NCBI RefSeq assembly: GCF_900113115.1
Contig: NZ_FOOF01000006.1
Location: forward strand, 62,001 to 126,000
Reading direction: 5' to 3'
Length of the DNA stretch: 64,000 nucleotides
Origin: Duganella sp. CF458
Lineage (GTDB): Bacteria; Pseudomonadota; Gammaproteobacteria; Burkholderiales; Burkholderiaceae_D
The translations under genes were made by a program, and so were the position numbers. Below are positions 17,366 to 26,001 of this stretch, piece by piece. The first letter of the stretch is position 1. Each line of letters opens with the position of its first letter. The notes beneath the pieces were generated by a model, which had not been told where the DNA came from, made no database searches, and saw nothing but the letters and a program-made list of their open reading frames with translations.

Positions 17366-17893
17366 ATGTTGAAAAAAATTTCGATGGGCTTGATCCTGGT
17401 GGTCGTTCTGATTCTCGGCCTGGCAATGATGCAGCCGGACAGCTTCAAGGTGCAGCGCAGCACCGTGGTCAAGGCGCCGCCGGCCAAAGTCATGGCCTAC
17501 CTGAACGACTTCCATCAATGGACGGCCTGGTCGCCATGGGAGAAAAAAGACCCGGACATGCAGCGCACTTTCGAGGGGGCGGCAAGCGGCAAAGGCGCGG
17601 TGTATGCCTGGAGCGGGAATGGCGAAGTGGGACAGGGCCGCATGGAAATCGTCGACAACCAGGCGCCCACGCAGCTTGCCATCAAGCTCGATTTCATCAA
17701 GCCTTTTGCCTCCTCCAACCGCGCCGAATTCGCACTGCAGCCGCAAGGCGAAACCACTGTCGTGACCTGGACCATGACCGGCCCGAGCCCGTTCGTGACG
17801 AAGGTGATGGGCGTGTTCTTCAATATGGACAAGATGATCGGCAAGGACTTTGAACAGGGCCTGGCGCAGTTGAAGGAAGTGTCGGAAAAGTGA
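17366..17893 (+). CDS. SRPBCC-family protein with N-terminal membrane anchor
   Basis: 175 residues. An uncleaved-looking N-terminal helix (LILVVVLILGLAMM) is followed by a START/polyketide-cyclase-like domain: VQRSTVVKAPPAKVMAYLND, WTAWSPWEKKDPDM, then VVTWTMTG and a C-terminal helix (KMIGKDFEQGLAQLKEV). The family binds hydrophobic ligands in a helix-grip fold; no ligand can be assigned. TGGAGGC before the ATG is a good ribosome binding site. It follows the P450 gene in the same direction, separated by the palindrome. Confidence 0.85.
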   Translation: MLKKISMGLILVVVLILGLAMMQPDSFKVQRSTVVKAPPAKVMAYLNDFHQWTAWSPWEKKDPDMQRTFEGAASGKGAVYAWSGNGEVGQGRMEIVDNQAPTQLAIKLDFIKPFASSNRAEFALQPQGETTVVTWTMTGPSPFVTKVMGVFFNMDKMIGKDFEQGLAQLKEVSEK

Positions 17894-17977
17894 AGGCCGC
17901 GCGCGGTGCAGCAACAGGAAGGTACAAATAGTCCAACAGGGATATACTGATTCCAAACACTCCGCCCGGGGGCAGCC

Positions 17978-18400
17978 ATGAAACCAATCCTGTTGTTCGC
18001 TGCAGCCTTGCTGGTTGCCCAGAATACGCTGGCTGGCCCCTTGCGCAACGATCACCCCATCGTCGGCACCTGGCGTTTCGAACTGCCCGATGGATCCTGC
18101 CATGAGATGTACCGTATCCGCGCCGACGGCTCGGCCCTGATCACCAGCGCTGCTGAGATTGCGGAATCGGAATTCGAGATCGACGACCAGCCCGACGGCG
18201 ACGGTTTCTACCAGTCCAACGACAAGATCGTGAAAGACAACGGCAAGAAGGATTGCACCGGCGAGATCACCCTGGTCGGCCACGTCATCCAGTCCTTCAT
18301 CGTATTCCACCCTTCGAACAATATGTTCCTGATGTGCCAGCGGCGCGATATGGCAAGCTGCATCGGCCCCTTCATCCGCGTGCGCGGCACGGAAATCTAG
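17978..18400 (+). CDS. Secreted small protein, lipocalin-like, unknown function
   Basis: 140 residues with a signal peptide (MKPILLFAAALLVAQNTLA) and a beta-rich body beginning IVGTWRFELPDGSCHEMYRI, a start typical of small lipocalin-like proteins. Four Cys (in GSCHE, KDCTG, LMCQ and SCIG) could form two disulfides in the periplasm. I do not recognise a named family. The gene ends convergently with the AraC gene, the stop codons sharing the bases CTAG. Confidence 0.65.
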   Translation: MKPILLFAAALLVAQNTLAGPLRNDHPIVGTWRFELPDGSCHEMYRIRADGSALITSAAEIAESEFEIDDQPDGDGFYQSNDKIVKDNGKKDCTGEITLVGHVIQSFIVFHPSNNMFLMCQRRDMASCIGPFIRVRGTEI

Positions 18401-19434
18401 CGGCCCGCCGCGCGCCACGCCCCTGGATTCATGCCTGACCATTCGCGGAAGGCATGGGTGAACGCGCTTTGCTCCTGGTAGCCAAGCAGGAAAGCGATAT
18501 CGACCAGCGACAGGCCGGGCTGGCGCAGGTAATCGCGCGCCAACGCAAAGCGTGCCTCGTCCAACACCTGCTGGAAACTGGAGCCGGCATCGGCCAGCTT
18601 GCGCTGCAGGGTGCGTGGCGCCAGTCCCAGGTCTTGTGCGACGCTGGCGACCCGTACCTGGCCTTGCGACAGCCGGCGCACGATGGCTTGATGCACCTGC
18701 GCCATGATCCCGGTGTTCGGCGATGCTGCGCGCTGTTTGAGAAGCTGCTCCGCATGTTGCTGCAACACCGGGTACAGGCTCACGTCAGCATTCGGCACCG
18801 GCCATGACAGCAGCGACGCCTCGAATTGCGCCACATTGGACATAGCATTGAAGCGGGGCAGGGCGCCGAACACCCGCATGTATTCGGCGTGGCCGGCCGG
18901 GGCGCCGCCATCGTGCATCAGCGACAGTTCGGCCGGCGGCAGCGTGGTGCCGGCCAGCCAGTTGCCGAACACGCGGATGCCGGCGAACACGCTGTCGGCC
19001 AGGTGGCGGTGCTGCGCCGGGTAGTTCGAGTGCCAGGTGTAGTCGGCCAGGCCGCCATGGATTTGCAGCGTGGAGCGCCCCAGGTCGTGCGCCAACTGCT
19101 CATAGCGCATGGTCTGCTCGAAGGCATGGCCGAAATCGCGGCAGCTTAGCAGGACCAGGCCATACACCGTGTACGTGCCCAGTTTGACACGCTCCCCCAC
19201 GTGCAGGCCGAAATGCGGGTCACCGGCAAGTTCGGCGGCGATATCGAGCAGTTTCACATACATGTCGGCCGGCAGCGCCTCCGGCAGCGGCTCCAGGGTT
19301 CCGGCGGGCAGGCCGGCGGCCAGTTCCAGCGCTTGCGCCGTCACCCCGCGTACGGCCGCCGCTTCCAGCATGGGTTGCAGGTAGGAGCCCGCTACACGGG
19401 CAAGCTTGGCATGATCGAACAATTCGGCTGGCAT
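18397..19434 (-). CDS. AraC-family regulator with AraC-type ligand-binding N-domain
   Basis: 345 residues. The N-terminal 200 residues fit the arabinose-binding-like domain seen in OruR/ArgR-type AraC proteins (PADMYVKLLDIAAELAGDPHFGLHVG), and the C-terminal 100 residues hold two HTH motifs (SVAQDLGLAPRTLQRKLADAG and LSLVDIAFLLGYQEQSAFTHAF) with the AraC signature. It is divergent from the AGPS-like/GlpD/FGGY operon across 68 bases and is the natural candidate for its regulator, with an alkylglycerol- or polyol-type inducer possible. Confidence 0.9.
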   Translation of the reverse strand: MPAELFDHAKLARVAGSYLQPMLEAAAVRGVTAQALELAAGLPAGTLEPLPEALPADMYVKLLDIAAELAGDPHFGLHVGERVKLGTYTVYGLVLLSCRDFGHAFEQTMRYEQLAHDLGRSTLQIHGGLADYTWHSNYPAQHRHLADSVFAGIRVFGNWLAGTTLPPAELSLMHDGGAPAGHAEYMRVFGALPRFNAMSNVAQFEASLLSWPVPNADVSLYPVLQQHAEQLLKQRAASPNTGIMAQVHQAIVRRLSQGQVRVASVAQDLGLAPRTLQRKLADAGSSFQQVLDEARFALARDYLRQPGLSLVDIAFLLGYQEQSAFTHAFREWSGMNPGAWRAAGR

Positions 19435-19502
19435 GAAAAAGCAAGACTTGCGGGTGGCGATGGATTAAAGTTTATTGAGCAAAGTATAACAAGGGATTGC
19501 AA

Positions 19503-21110
19503 ATGAAACGATGGAACGGTTGGGGCGAGGAGACAGTCGAGTATCCGCTGCATGATGACGCGCTGGCATTCCTGGCCAGCCGCATTGGCCCGGGCAAGCC
19601 GGTGCAGGATGCCAGCTTTGACGCGGCCTGCGCTGCGCTTGCCGAATCGCGCCTCGCGGCGCACCCCCTGGTCGACACGGCGCCGGCGACCCGCCTGCGC
19701 AATGCGCTAGGCCAAAGCCTGCCGGACTGGCTGAAGCTGCGCTACGGCCGCATCGGCAGCGCACCGGATGGCGTGGCGTATCCGGAAAGCTCGCAGCAGG
19801 TGCGCGAGCTGATCGACTATGCGCGGCAGAACGGTGTCTCGCTGATCCCGCAAGGGGGCGGCACCAGCGTGGCCGGCCACCTGACCGCGCCGGACGGCGA
19901 CAGGCCGGTGCTGGCGGTGAACATGACGCGCATGGGGCGCCTGCACCACCTGGACAAGCAATCGCAGCTCGCCACCTTCGGCGCCGGCGTGCTGGGCCCG
20001 GACCTGGAGGCGCAACTGCGGGCGCACGGCTACATGCTGGGCCACTTCCCGCAATCGTTTGAGTATTCCACGCTGGGCGGCTGGGTTGTCACCCGCTCGT
20101 CAGGCCAGCAATCGCTGCGCTACGGCCGTATCGAGCAGATGTTCGCGGGCGGCGTGGTGGAGACGCCGCAAGGGCGCCTGGACATCCAGACTTTCCCTGC
20201 TTCCGCAGCCGGGACCGACCTGCGCGAAATGGTGCTCGGCTCCGAGGGCCGCATGGGCATCCTGACCGAGGCCACCGTGCGTATCAGCGCGGTGCCGGAG
20301 TACGAAGCCTTCCATGCGATCTTCTTCCCTGACTGGCAGCGTGCCGAAGCCGCCGTGCGCGCGCTGGCACAGGCGCGCGGCGGCCTGTCGATGTTGCGCC
20401 TGTCGAATCCGCTGGAAACCGTCACCATGCTGGCGCTGGCCGGCCACAAGCGCCTGATCGGCCTGCTGGAAGGCTGGTTGACACTGCGCGGCTGCAGCGA
20501 CGGCAAGTGCATGCTGATGGTCGGCGCCAGCGGCCCGCGCGCGCAAGCCCGCGCAGCCTTGCGCAGCGCCATCGCCACCTGCCGCGGCTTCAGCGGCGTG
20601 CACGTCGGCCGCCGCATGGGCGACAAGTGGAAGGAAGGGCGCTTCCGCAATGTCTACCTGCGCAATGCGGCATGGAAGCAGGGTTATGTGATCGATACGG
20701 TGGAAACGGCGGTCGACTGGCCGCGCGTTTCACAGATGATGCACGCTGTTGAAGAGGCAGCGACCGGTGCGCTGGGCAGCCTGGGCGAAAAGGTCCACAC
20801 CTATACCCACCTGTCCCACCTGTACGCGCAGGGTGCCAGCGTGTATACGACTTTTGTGTACCGCCTGGGCGGCGACTTCGAGACGGACATGGCGCGCTGG
20901 CGTGCGCTCAAGCACGCGGTCAGCATGGCCATTGTCGACAACGGCGGCACCATCAGCCACCAGCACGGCGTAGGCAGCGACCACGCGCCCTACCTGGCGG
21001 CGGAAAAGGGCGCGGCCGGCATCGCCGCCATGCAGGCGCTGTTCTCCCACTTTGATCCGCAGGGCATCATGAATCCCGGCAAGCTGCTGCCGGCGGGGCA
21101 GGCAGCATGA
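19503..21110 (+). CDS. AGPS-like FAD-binding oxidase (alkyl-dihydroxyacetonephosphate synthase family)
   Basis: 535 residues from the ATG at 19503, preceded by AAGGGA. A VAO/PCMH-type FAD domain is clear: PESSQQVRELIDYARQNGVS, then PQGGGTSVAGHL and GHFPQSFEYSTLGGWVVTRS. The C-terminal half carries AGPS-type motifs: HLSHLYAQGASVYTTFVYRL and GGTISHQHGVGSDHAPYL, whose His cluster corresponds to the catalytic region of alkyl-DHAP synthase. AGPS exchanges an acyl chain on DHAP for a fatty alcohol, making an ether bond. Start-stop overlap (ATGA) with glpD-like and the following FGGY kinase gene suggests one pathway; the bacterial substrate is not established. Confidence 0.85.
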   Translation: MKRWNGWGEETVEYPLHDDALAFLASRIGPGKPVQDASFDAACAALAESRLAAHPLVDTAPATRLRNALGQSLPDWLKLRYGRIGSAPDGVAYPESSQQVRELIDYARQNGVSLIPQGGGTSVAGHLTAPDGDRPVLAVNMTRMGRLHHLDKQSQLATFGAGVLGPDLEAQLRAHGYMLGHFPQSFEYSTLGGWVVTRSSGQQSLRYGRIEQMFAGGVVETPQGRLDIQTFPASAAGTDLREMVLGSEGRMGILTEATVRISAVPEYEAFHAIFFPDWQRAEAAVRALAQARGGLSMLRLSNPLETVTMLALAGHKRLIGLLEGWLTLRGCSDGKCMLMVGASGPRAQARAALRSAIATCRGFSGVHVGRRMGDKWKEGRFRNVYLRNAAWKQGYVIDTVETAVDWPRVSQMMHAVEEAATGALGSLGEKVHTYTHLSHLYAQGASVYTTFVYRLGGDFETDMARWRALKHAVSMAIVDNGGTISHQHGVGSDHAPYLAAEKGAAGIAAMQALFSHFDPQGIMNPGKLLPAGQAA

Positions 21111-22726
21111 AGCCGGCCGCAAGCCACGCCGGTGCGCACGGCGCGCCGCACTGGATGCCCGGTGGCCGCGCGCAGGTGGCCGGCTTGCTGGCGCAGGAGT
21201 GGGACCTGCTGGTGATCGGCGGCGGCATTACCGGCGCCGGCATCCTGCTCGAAGCGTCGCGGCGCGGTTTGCGGGCCTTGCTGGTCGAGCAGCGCGACTT
21301 CGCCTGGGGCACGTCGAGCCGCTCGTCCAAGCTGGTTCACGGCGGCTTGCGCTACCTGAAGGAAGGGCAATTTGCGCTGACGCGCGAATCCGTGCATGAA
21401 CGCGACGCGCTGTTGCGCGATGCGCCGGGACTGGTCGAGCCGCTGGGCTTCGCTTTCGGCGACTACGTTGGCCGCAAACCGGGGCGCCGCGCCTTCCTGC
21501 TTGGACTGGCCATCTATGACCGCATGGCCGGGCAGCGCGCCCGCCACTATTTCGGCGCGCAGGAATTCCTGGCGATGGCGCCGCATATCCGCAAGGAAGG
21601 CCTACAGGGCGGCATCTGTTACCAGGATGCCCGGACCGACGATGCGCGCCTGGTCATGCGCGTGCTGCAGGAGGCGCAGTCGCACGGCGGGGTTGCGCTC
21701 AACTACTGCGCGGTGCAATCGCTGGCGGGCGGAGCGCCCGGCCCGGTGCGCGGTGCACGGGTGCGCTGCGCGGTAAGCGGCGCTACGCATGAAGTGCGCG
21801 CGAATCTGGTCGTCAACGCCACCGGCGCCTGGGCCGACCGCCTCCATGACAAGCCCGCCGCACGCTTGCGGCCCCTGCGCGGCAGCCACCTGGTGCTTCC
21901 CGCCTGGCGCCTTCCGCTGGCGCAGGCGATCAGCCTGATGCACCCGCACGACGGCCGCCCCGTATTTGCCTTCCCGTGGGAAGGCGTCACGATTGTCGGC
22001 ACCACCGACGTCGACCACCGCACCGACCTGCAACAGGAAGCGGCCATCACGCAGGCGGAAACGGACTACCTGATGGCAGCCCTGCACGACCAGTTCCCGA
22101 CGCTGGCCATTACCGAAGCCGACGTGCTGGCCACATATGCCGGCGTGCGTCCGGTGATCGACACGGGCAAGGCCGATCCATCGAAAGAAGCGCGCGACCA
22201 CGTGCTGTGGCAGCAGGACGGCCTGCTGACCGTCACCGGCGGCAAGCTCACCACCTTCCGCGCCATCGCGCTCGACGTGCTGCGCCACGCCGCGCCGCAA
22301 CTGCCGCACTGGCAGGCGGACCTCGCGCCGCAGGCGATTTTCGCGGCGCCGCCCGGCGCCGCCAAGCTGCGGCAATGCTCCCCTGGCCAGGCCAGGCGCA
22401 TGCAGGGCCGCTACGGCGCCCAAGCCGAAGCACTGGTCGCCGCCGCGCAGCAAGGCGAGCTCGAAGAAGTCCCCGGCACCGAAACGGCCTGGGCGCAATT
22501 GCGCTGGGCCGCTCGCCACGAAGCCGTGCAGCACCTGGAAGACCTGATGCTGCGCCGCAGCCGGCTCGGCATCCAGCTGGCCAACGGCGGGACGGCTGTG
22601 CTGGGCCGCGTGCGCGCCATCTGCCAGCCGGAACTGGGCTGGGACGACCAGCGCTGGGCTGCCGAAGAAGCGGCATATCTGGCATTATGCCGATCAAACT
22701 ACAGCTTGCCGAAAGCACGCGAATGA
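21107..22726 (+). CDS. FAD-dependent glycerol-3-phosphate dehydrogenase-like protein (GlpD family)
   Basis: 539 residues. The dinucleotide-binding motif is LLVIGGGITGAGI, followed by GTSSRSSKLVHGGLRYL, FPWEGVTIVGTTD, YAGVRPVID and TVTGGKLTTFR, all characteristic of GlpD. The substrate-phosphate Arg of GVRP and the downstream Arg of KEARDH are both present. GlpD oxidises sn-glycerol 3-phosphate to DHAP at the membrane and passes electrons to quinone. Being coupled by ATGA overlaps to an AGPS-like gene before it and a kinase after it, its true substrate may be a substituted glycerol phosphate. It has a 30-residue N-terminal extension compared with E. coli GlpD. Confidence 0.9.
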   Translation: MKPAASHAGAHGAPHWMPGGRAQVAGLLAQEWDLLVIGGGITGAGILLEASRRGLRALLVEQRDFAWGTSSRSSKLVHGGLRYLKEGQFALTRESVHERDALLRDAPGLVEPLGFAFGDYVGRKPGRRAFLLGLAIYDRMAGQRARHYFGAQEFLAMAPHIRKEGLQGGICYQDARTDDARLVMRVLQEAQSHGGVALNYCAVQSLAGGAPGPVRGARVRCAVSGATHEVRANLVVNATGAWADRLHDKPAARLRPLRGSHLVLPAWRLPLAQAISLMHPHDGRPVFAFPWEGVTIVGTTDVDHRTDLQQEAAITQAETDYLMAALHDQFPTLAITEADVLATYAGVRPVIDTGKADPSKEARDHVLWQQDGLLTVTGGKLTTFRAIALDVLRHAAPQLPHWQADLAPQAIFAAPPGAAKLRQCSPGQARRMQGRYGAQAEALVAAAQQGELEEVPGTETAWAQLRWAARHEAVQHLEDLMLRRSRLGIQLANGGTAVLGRVRAICQPELGWDDQRWAAEEAAYLALCRSNYSLPKARE

Positions 22727-24285
22727 GCCAATACCTTCTTTCCATCGACAACGGCACGCAAAGCGTGCGCGCGCTGCTGTTCGACCTGCAGGGCAACCTG
22801 GTCGCCAAGACGCAGGTGCACCTGCAGCCGGCCTACTACTCCGAGCAACCAGGCTGGGCCGAGCACAAGGCCGAAGGCTATTGGGACGCCGTGTGCGCCG
22901 CCTGCCAGCGCCTGTGGACCGTCACCGACATCCCGCGCAGCGCCATTGCCGGCGTCGCCGTCACCACCCAGCGCGGCACCGTGGTCGCCGTCGACAGCGA
23001 CGGCAAGCCGCTGCGCGCCGCCATCACCTGGCTCGACCAGCGCCGCACCGAACAGGTGCCGCCGATTGGTCCTTTATGGAGCGCCGCCTTCAAGCTGGCC
23101 GGCGTGGACGGCACCATCGACTACTTCCGCCGCGAAGCGGAAGTCAACTGGATCAAGGCCCACCAGCCCGGCCTGTGGGAGCGCACGCACAAATTCCTGC
23201 TGCTGTCCGGCTACCTGAATCACTGCCTGAGCGGCCGCTTTGCCGACTCCATCGGCTCGCAGGTCGCCTACATGCCGTTCGATTACAAGCGCCACGCCTG
23301 GGCCGGAGCGCGCGACTGGAAATGGCAGGCGCTGGCCGTGCGTCCCGACCAGTTGCCCGAGCTGCTGCAGCCTGGCGAAGTGATTGGCGCGATCAACGCG
23401 TCCGCCGCAGCCGCCACCGGCATCCCGCAAGGCGTGCCGCTGGTGGCCGCGGCCGCTGACAAGGCTTGCGAAGTGATCGGCGCCGGCGGCCTGGAGCCGC
23501 ACATCGGCTGCCTCAGTTACGGCACCACCGCCACCATCAACACCACCACCAGCAAGTACGTCGAAGTCACGCCCTTCATACCGCCATACCCGGCGGCCAT
23601 ACCCGGCGCGTACAGTACCGAAGTGCAGATCTTCCGCGGCTACTGGATGGTCAACTGGTTCAAGGAGCAGTTCGGCCACCTCGAGCAATCGGCCGCGGTG
23701 GAGCAGGGCATGCCGCCGGAAGCGCTGTTCGACCGCCTGGTGAACGAAGTGCCGCCCGGTTCGATGGGCCTGATGCTGCAGCCTTACTGGAGCCCGGGCA
23801 TCAAGGTGCCGGGACCGGAAGCGAAAGGCGCCATGATCGGATTTGGCGACGTGCACACCCGAGCCCACATGTACCGCGCCATCCTCGAAGGCCTGGCCTA
23901 CGCCTTGCGCGAAGGCCGCGAACGCATCGAAAAGCGCAGCGGCACCAGGATCACGGAATTACGGGTCGCCGGCGGCGGCTCGCAAAGCGACGCTGCCATG
24001 CAGCTCACAGCCGACATCTTCGGCCTGCCCGCAGCGCGCGCGCACGTGTACGAAACCAGCGGCCTGGGCGCCGCCATCGCCATCGCGGCCGGCCTCGGCT
24101 TGCACAAAGACTTCCACGCCGCGATCAACGCCATGACGCGCAAAGGCCGGGTATTCCAGCCCGACCCCGCGCACCGCAAGACTTACGACCAGCTCTACCA
24201 CCGCGTCTACCTGAAGATGTACAAACGCCTGCAGCCGATGTACGCCGAAATCGCCGCAATCACCGGCTATCCAGAAAAGCTTTAA
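22723..24285 (+). CDS. FGGY-family carbohydrate/polyol kinase
   Basis: 520 residues starting MSQYLLSIDNGTQSVRALLF, the FGGY phosphate-1 loop. The ATP-site segments LSYGTTATINTTTSKY and RVAGGGSQSDAAMQLTADIFGLP are clear. WLDQRR and GSQVAYMPFD lie in the sugar-binding half. It resembles glycerol and xylulose kinases but is too divergent from GlpK to assign substrate by eye. Start overlaps the glpD-like stop (ATGA). It is the last gene of the operon and is followed directly by a giant inverted repeat. Confidence 0.9.
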   Translation: MSQYLLSIDNGTQSVRALLFDLQGNLVAKTQVHLQPAYYSEQPGWAEHKAEGYWDAVCAACQRLWTVTDIPRSAIAGVAVTTQRGTVVAVDSDGKPLRAAITWLDQRRTEQVPPIGPLWSAAFKLAGVDGTIDYFRREAEVNWIKAHQPGLWERTHKFLLLSGYLNHCLSGRFADSIGSQVAYMPFDYKRHAWAGARDWKWQALAVRPDQLPELLQPGEVIGAINASAAAATGIPQGVPLVAAAADKACEVIGAGGLEPHIGCLSYGTTATINTTTSKYVEVTPFIPPYPAAIPGAYSTEVQIFRGYWMVNWFKEQFGHLEQSAAVEQGMPPEALFDRLVNEVPPGSMGLMLQPYWSPGIKVPGPEAKGAMIGFGDVHTRAHMYRAILEGLAYALREGRERIEKRSGTRITELRVAGGGSQSDAAMQLTADIFGLPAARAHVYETSGLGAAIAIAAGLGLHKDFHAAINAMTRKGRVFQPDPAHRKTYDQLYHRVYLKMYKRLQPMYAEIAAITGYPEKL

Positions 24286-24289
24286 AAAA

Positions 24290-24366
24290 GAAAGTCGGGG
24301 TCAGCTCTGGCAATCGGACATTTGCCGCAGGCAAATGTCCGATTGCCAGAGCTGACCCCGACTTTC
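24290..24366. repeat. Perfect 37-bp inverted repeat with 3-base loop; bidirectional barrier and leftward terminator
   Basis: Arms 24290-24326 and 24330-24366 are exact reverse complements around the loop GCA. On the minus strand the hairpin is followed by six T residues (24289-24284), which makes it an intrinsic terminator for the GGDEF gene ending at 24370. On the plus strand there is no T-tract, though so long a stem may still block transcription. The arm contains GTCGGGGTCAGCTCTGGC. Size and perfection are far beyond an ordinary terminator and suggest a REPIN- or MITE-like interspersed element; no second copy is present in the window. Confidence 0.85.
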
Positions 24367-24369
24367 AAG

Positions 24370-25731
24370 TTAGCGTTTGGCGAGGGCGGCGCGGGCTGCT
24401 TCGATGGCGGTGGTGGGCGGGCGGGTGGCGCGTACCTGGTTGCGGCCGTCTTCCTTGGCTGCGTACATGGCGCGGTCGGCGGCGACGAACAGTGATTCGA
24501 TATTGTCCGTCGGCGTCGGACACAGCGTCGCTGCGCCGATGCTGACGGTGATGTGGGGCGATGTCGCGGAACGCGGATGCGGGATGTGCAGCGATTCCAC
24601 ATGCGTTCGGATCGATTCGGCCATCTGGAAGGCTGCGTCGGCATCGGTCTCGGCAAACAACAGCACGAACTCTTCGCCGCCGTAGCGCGCGGCCAGGTCG
24701 GTCACGCGCAATGCATGCGCGCTGATCGCCTGCGCTACCTGCTGCAGGCAGACGTCGCCCTGCGCGTGGCCCAGCGTGTCGTTGTATAGCTTGAAGTGGT
24801 CGACGTCCAGCACCACCAGCGACAGCGGGGCGCCGGTGCGCATGGCGCGCTGCCATTCCTTCTCGAGGAAGGAGTCGAAGTGGCGGCGGTTGGCGATCTT
24901 CGTCAGCGGGTCGATCATGGCCGCGCGCTGCAAAGCGTCTTCCGACAGCTTGTGATGGGTGATGTCGTGCAGCAGGCCGATGAACAAGGGCTGGCGCAGG
25001 AACATAGGCGTCAGCGTCAGGTCCATGCACACCGACTTGCCGGTGCGGTGGCGGATGATCACTTCGCGCGTGCCGTGGCTGTGCGCCGCTTCCGGATTGG
25101 CGGCGTAGCGCGCAAAGTATTCGAGGTATTCGTCGGCCACCAGTGGATTGAGCAAGTCGGAAATCGACTTGCCCGCCAGCTCGTGCGACATATATCCCAG
25201 GTACTGGTCGCAGGCCGGGTTGGTGAACTGGATGCGGCCGTCGGCTTCGATGATCAGCAAGCCTTCCGCCATATTGTTCACGATGGTGCGCAGGCGTTCC
25301 GACTGCTCCTGCTGCGTCTCGGTGGCGAAGCGGATCTGCAGCTGCGTGCGCACGCGCGCGCACACTTCGGCCATGCGCAGCGGCTTGCCGATGTAGTCGA
25401 CGGCGCCCAGCTCGAAGCCGGTGACCACGTCTTCCTGCTCGTTGCGGGCGCTCATGAACAGCACCGGGATGTCTTCCGTGGCCGGGTGGGATTTCAGGTG
25501 GCGGCAAGTCTCGAAGCCGTCCATGCCGGGCATGATGACGTCCAGCAGGATCAGGTGAGGGTGCACGCGGCGCGCAATTTCCAGCGCACGTTCGCCGGAG
25601 TTGGCGACGTAAGTTTGGTAACCCTGCTCGACCATCAACTTGCGCAGGACCGAGAGGTTGTCCGGCGCATCATCAACAATCAAAATCACGGCGTCACGCC
25701 GTGGCGAAAAACTGGTACCGCCTTGATTCAT
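24370..25731 (-). CDS. REC-PAS-GGDEF diguanylate cyclase response regulator
   Basis: 453 residues. REC domain at about 14-130 with the acidic pair D20/D21 and phospho-acceptor D64 (ILLDVIMPGMDG), PAS domain at about 155-275 (IVNNMAEGLLIIEADGRIQF), then a GGDEF domain with the active-site variant RYGGEEF near residue 350, which is a catalytically competent form. It should make c-di-GMP when phosphorylated by a partner kinase, not found next to it. Start at MNQGGTSFSP; a TTG start at 25800 is possible but lacks a Shine-Dalgarno. Transcription ends at the large hairpin. Confidence 0.9.
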   Translation of the reverse strand: MNQGGTSFSPRRDAVILIVDDAPDNLSVLRKLMVEQGYQTYVANSGERALEIARRVHPHLILLDVIMPGMDGFETCRHLKSHPATEDIPVLFMSARNEQEDVVTGFELGAVDYIGKPLRMAEVCARVRTQLQIRFATETQQEQSERLRTIVNNMAEGLLIIEADGRIQFTNPACDQYLGYMSHELAGKSISDLLNPLVADEYLEYFARYAANPEAAHSHGTREVIIRHRTGKSVCMDLTLTPMFLRQPLFIGLLHDITHHKLSEDALQRAAMIDPLTKIANRRHFDSFLEKEWQRAMRTGAPLSLVVLDVDHFKLYNDTLGHAQGDVCLQQVAQAISAHALRVTDLAARYGGEEFVLLFAETDADAAFQMAESIRTHVESLHIPHPRSATSPHITVSIGAATLCPTPTDNIESLFVAADRAMYAAKEDGRNQVRATRPPTTAIEAARAALAKR

Positions 25732-26001
25732 GCTGACTAGGGGTGAGTAGGATATGGGCTTGATAATACCGTGTTGCCAATTGGAATTGTGGAAATTCAA
25801 GGAGGGTTTTGCCTAAAAAAGACGTTGGCTTAGTGCTGTGGGGTGAAAGTTTCCTGGGCGCTAAGGAAAGTTGTGACATTGTGTGTACATCCGACCACGT
25901 TCACTAACAGTTTGGCAACGGTAATTTTAGTGCTCTTTGCATGATTTTTATCTGTCCGGAAAGCAATAGAATGACGCTTCCATTCACTCATTGAGATCGC
26001 C

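Noticed and set aside
24286..24369. An insertion-sequence remnant at the large inverted repeat
   Set aside because: No coding frame, no target-site duplication visible and both neighbours are intact; kept only as a repeat/terminator.
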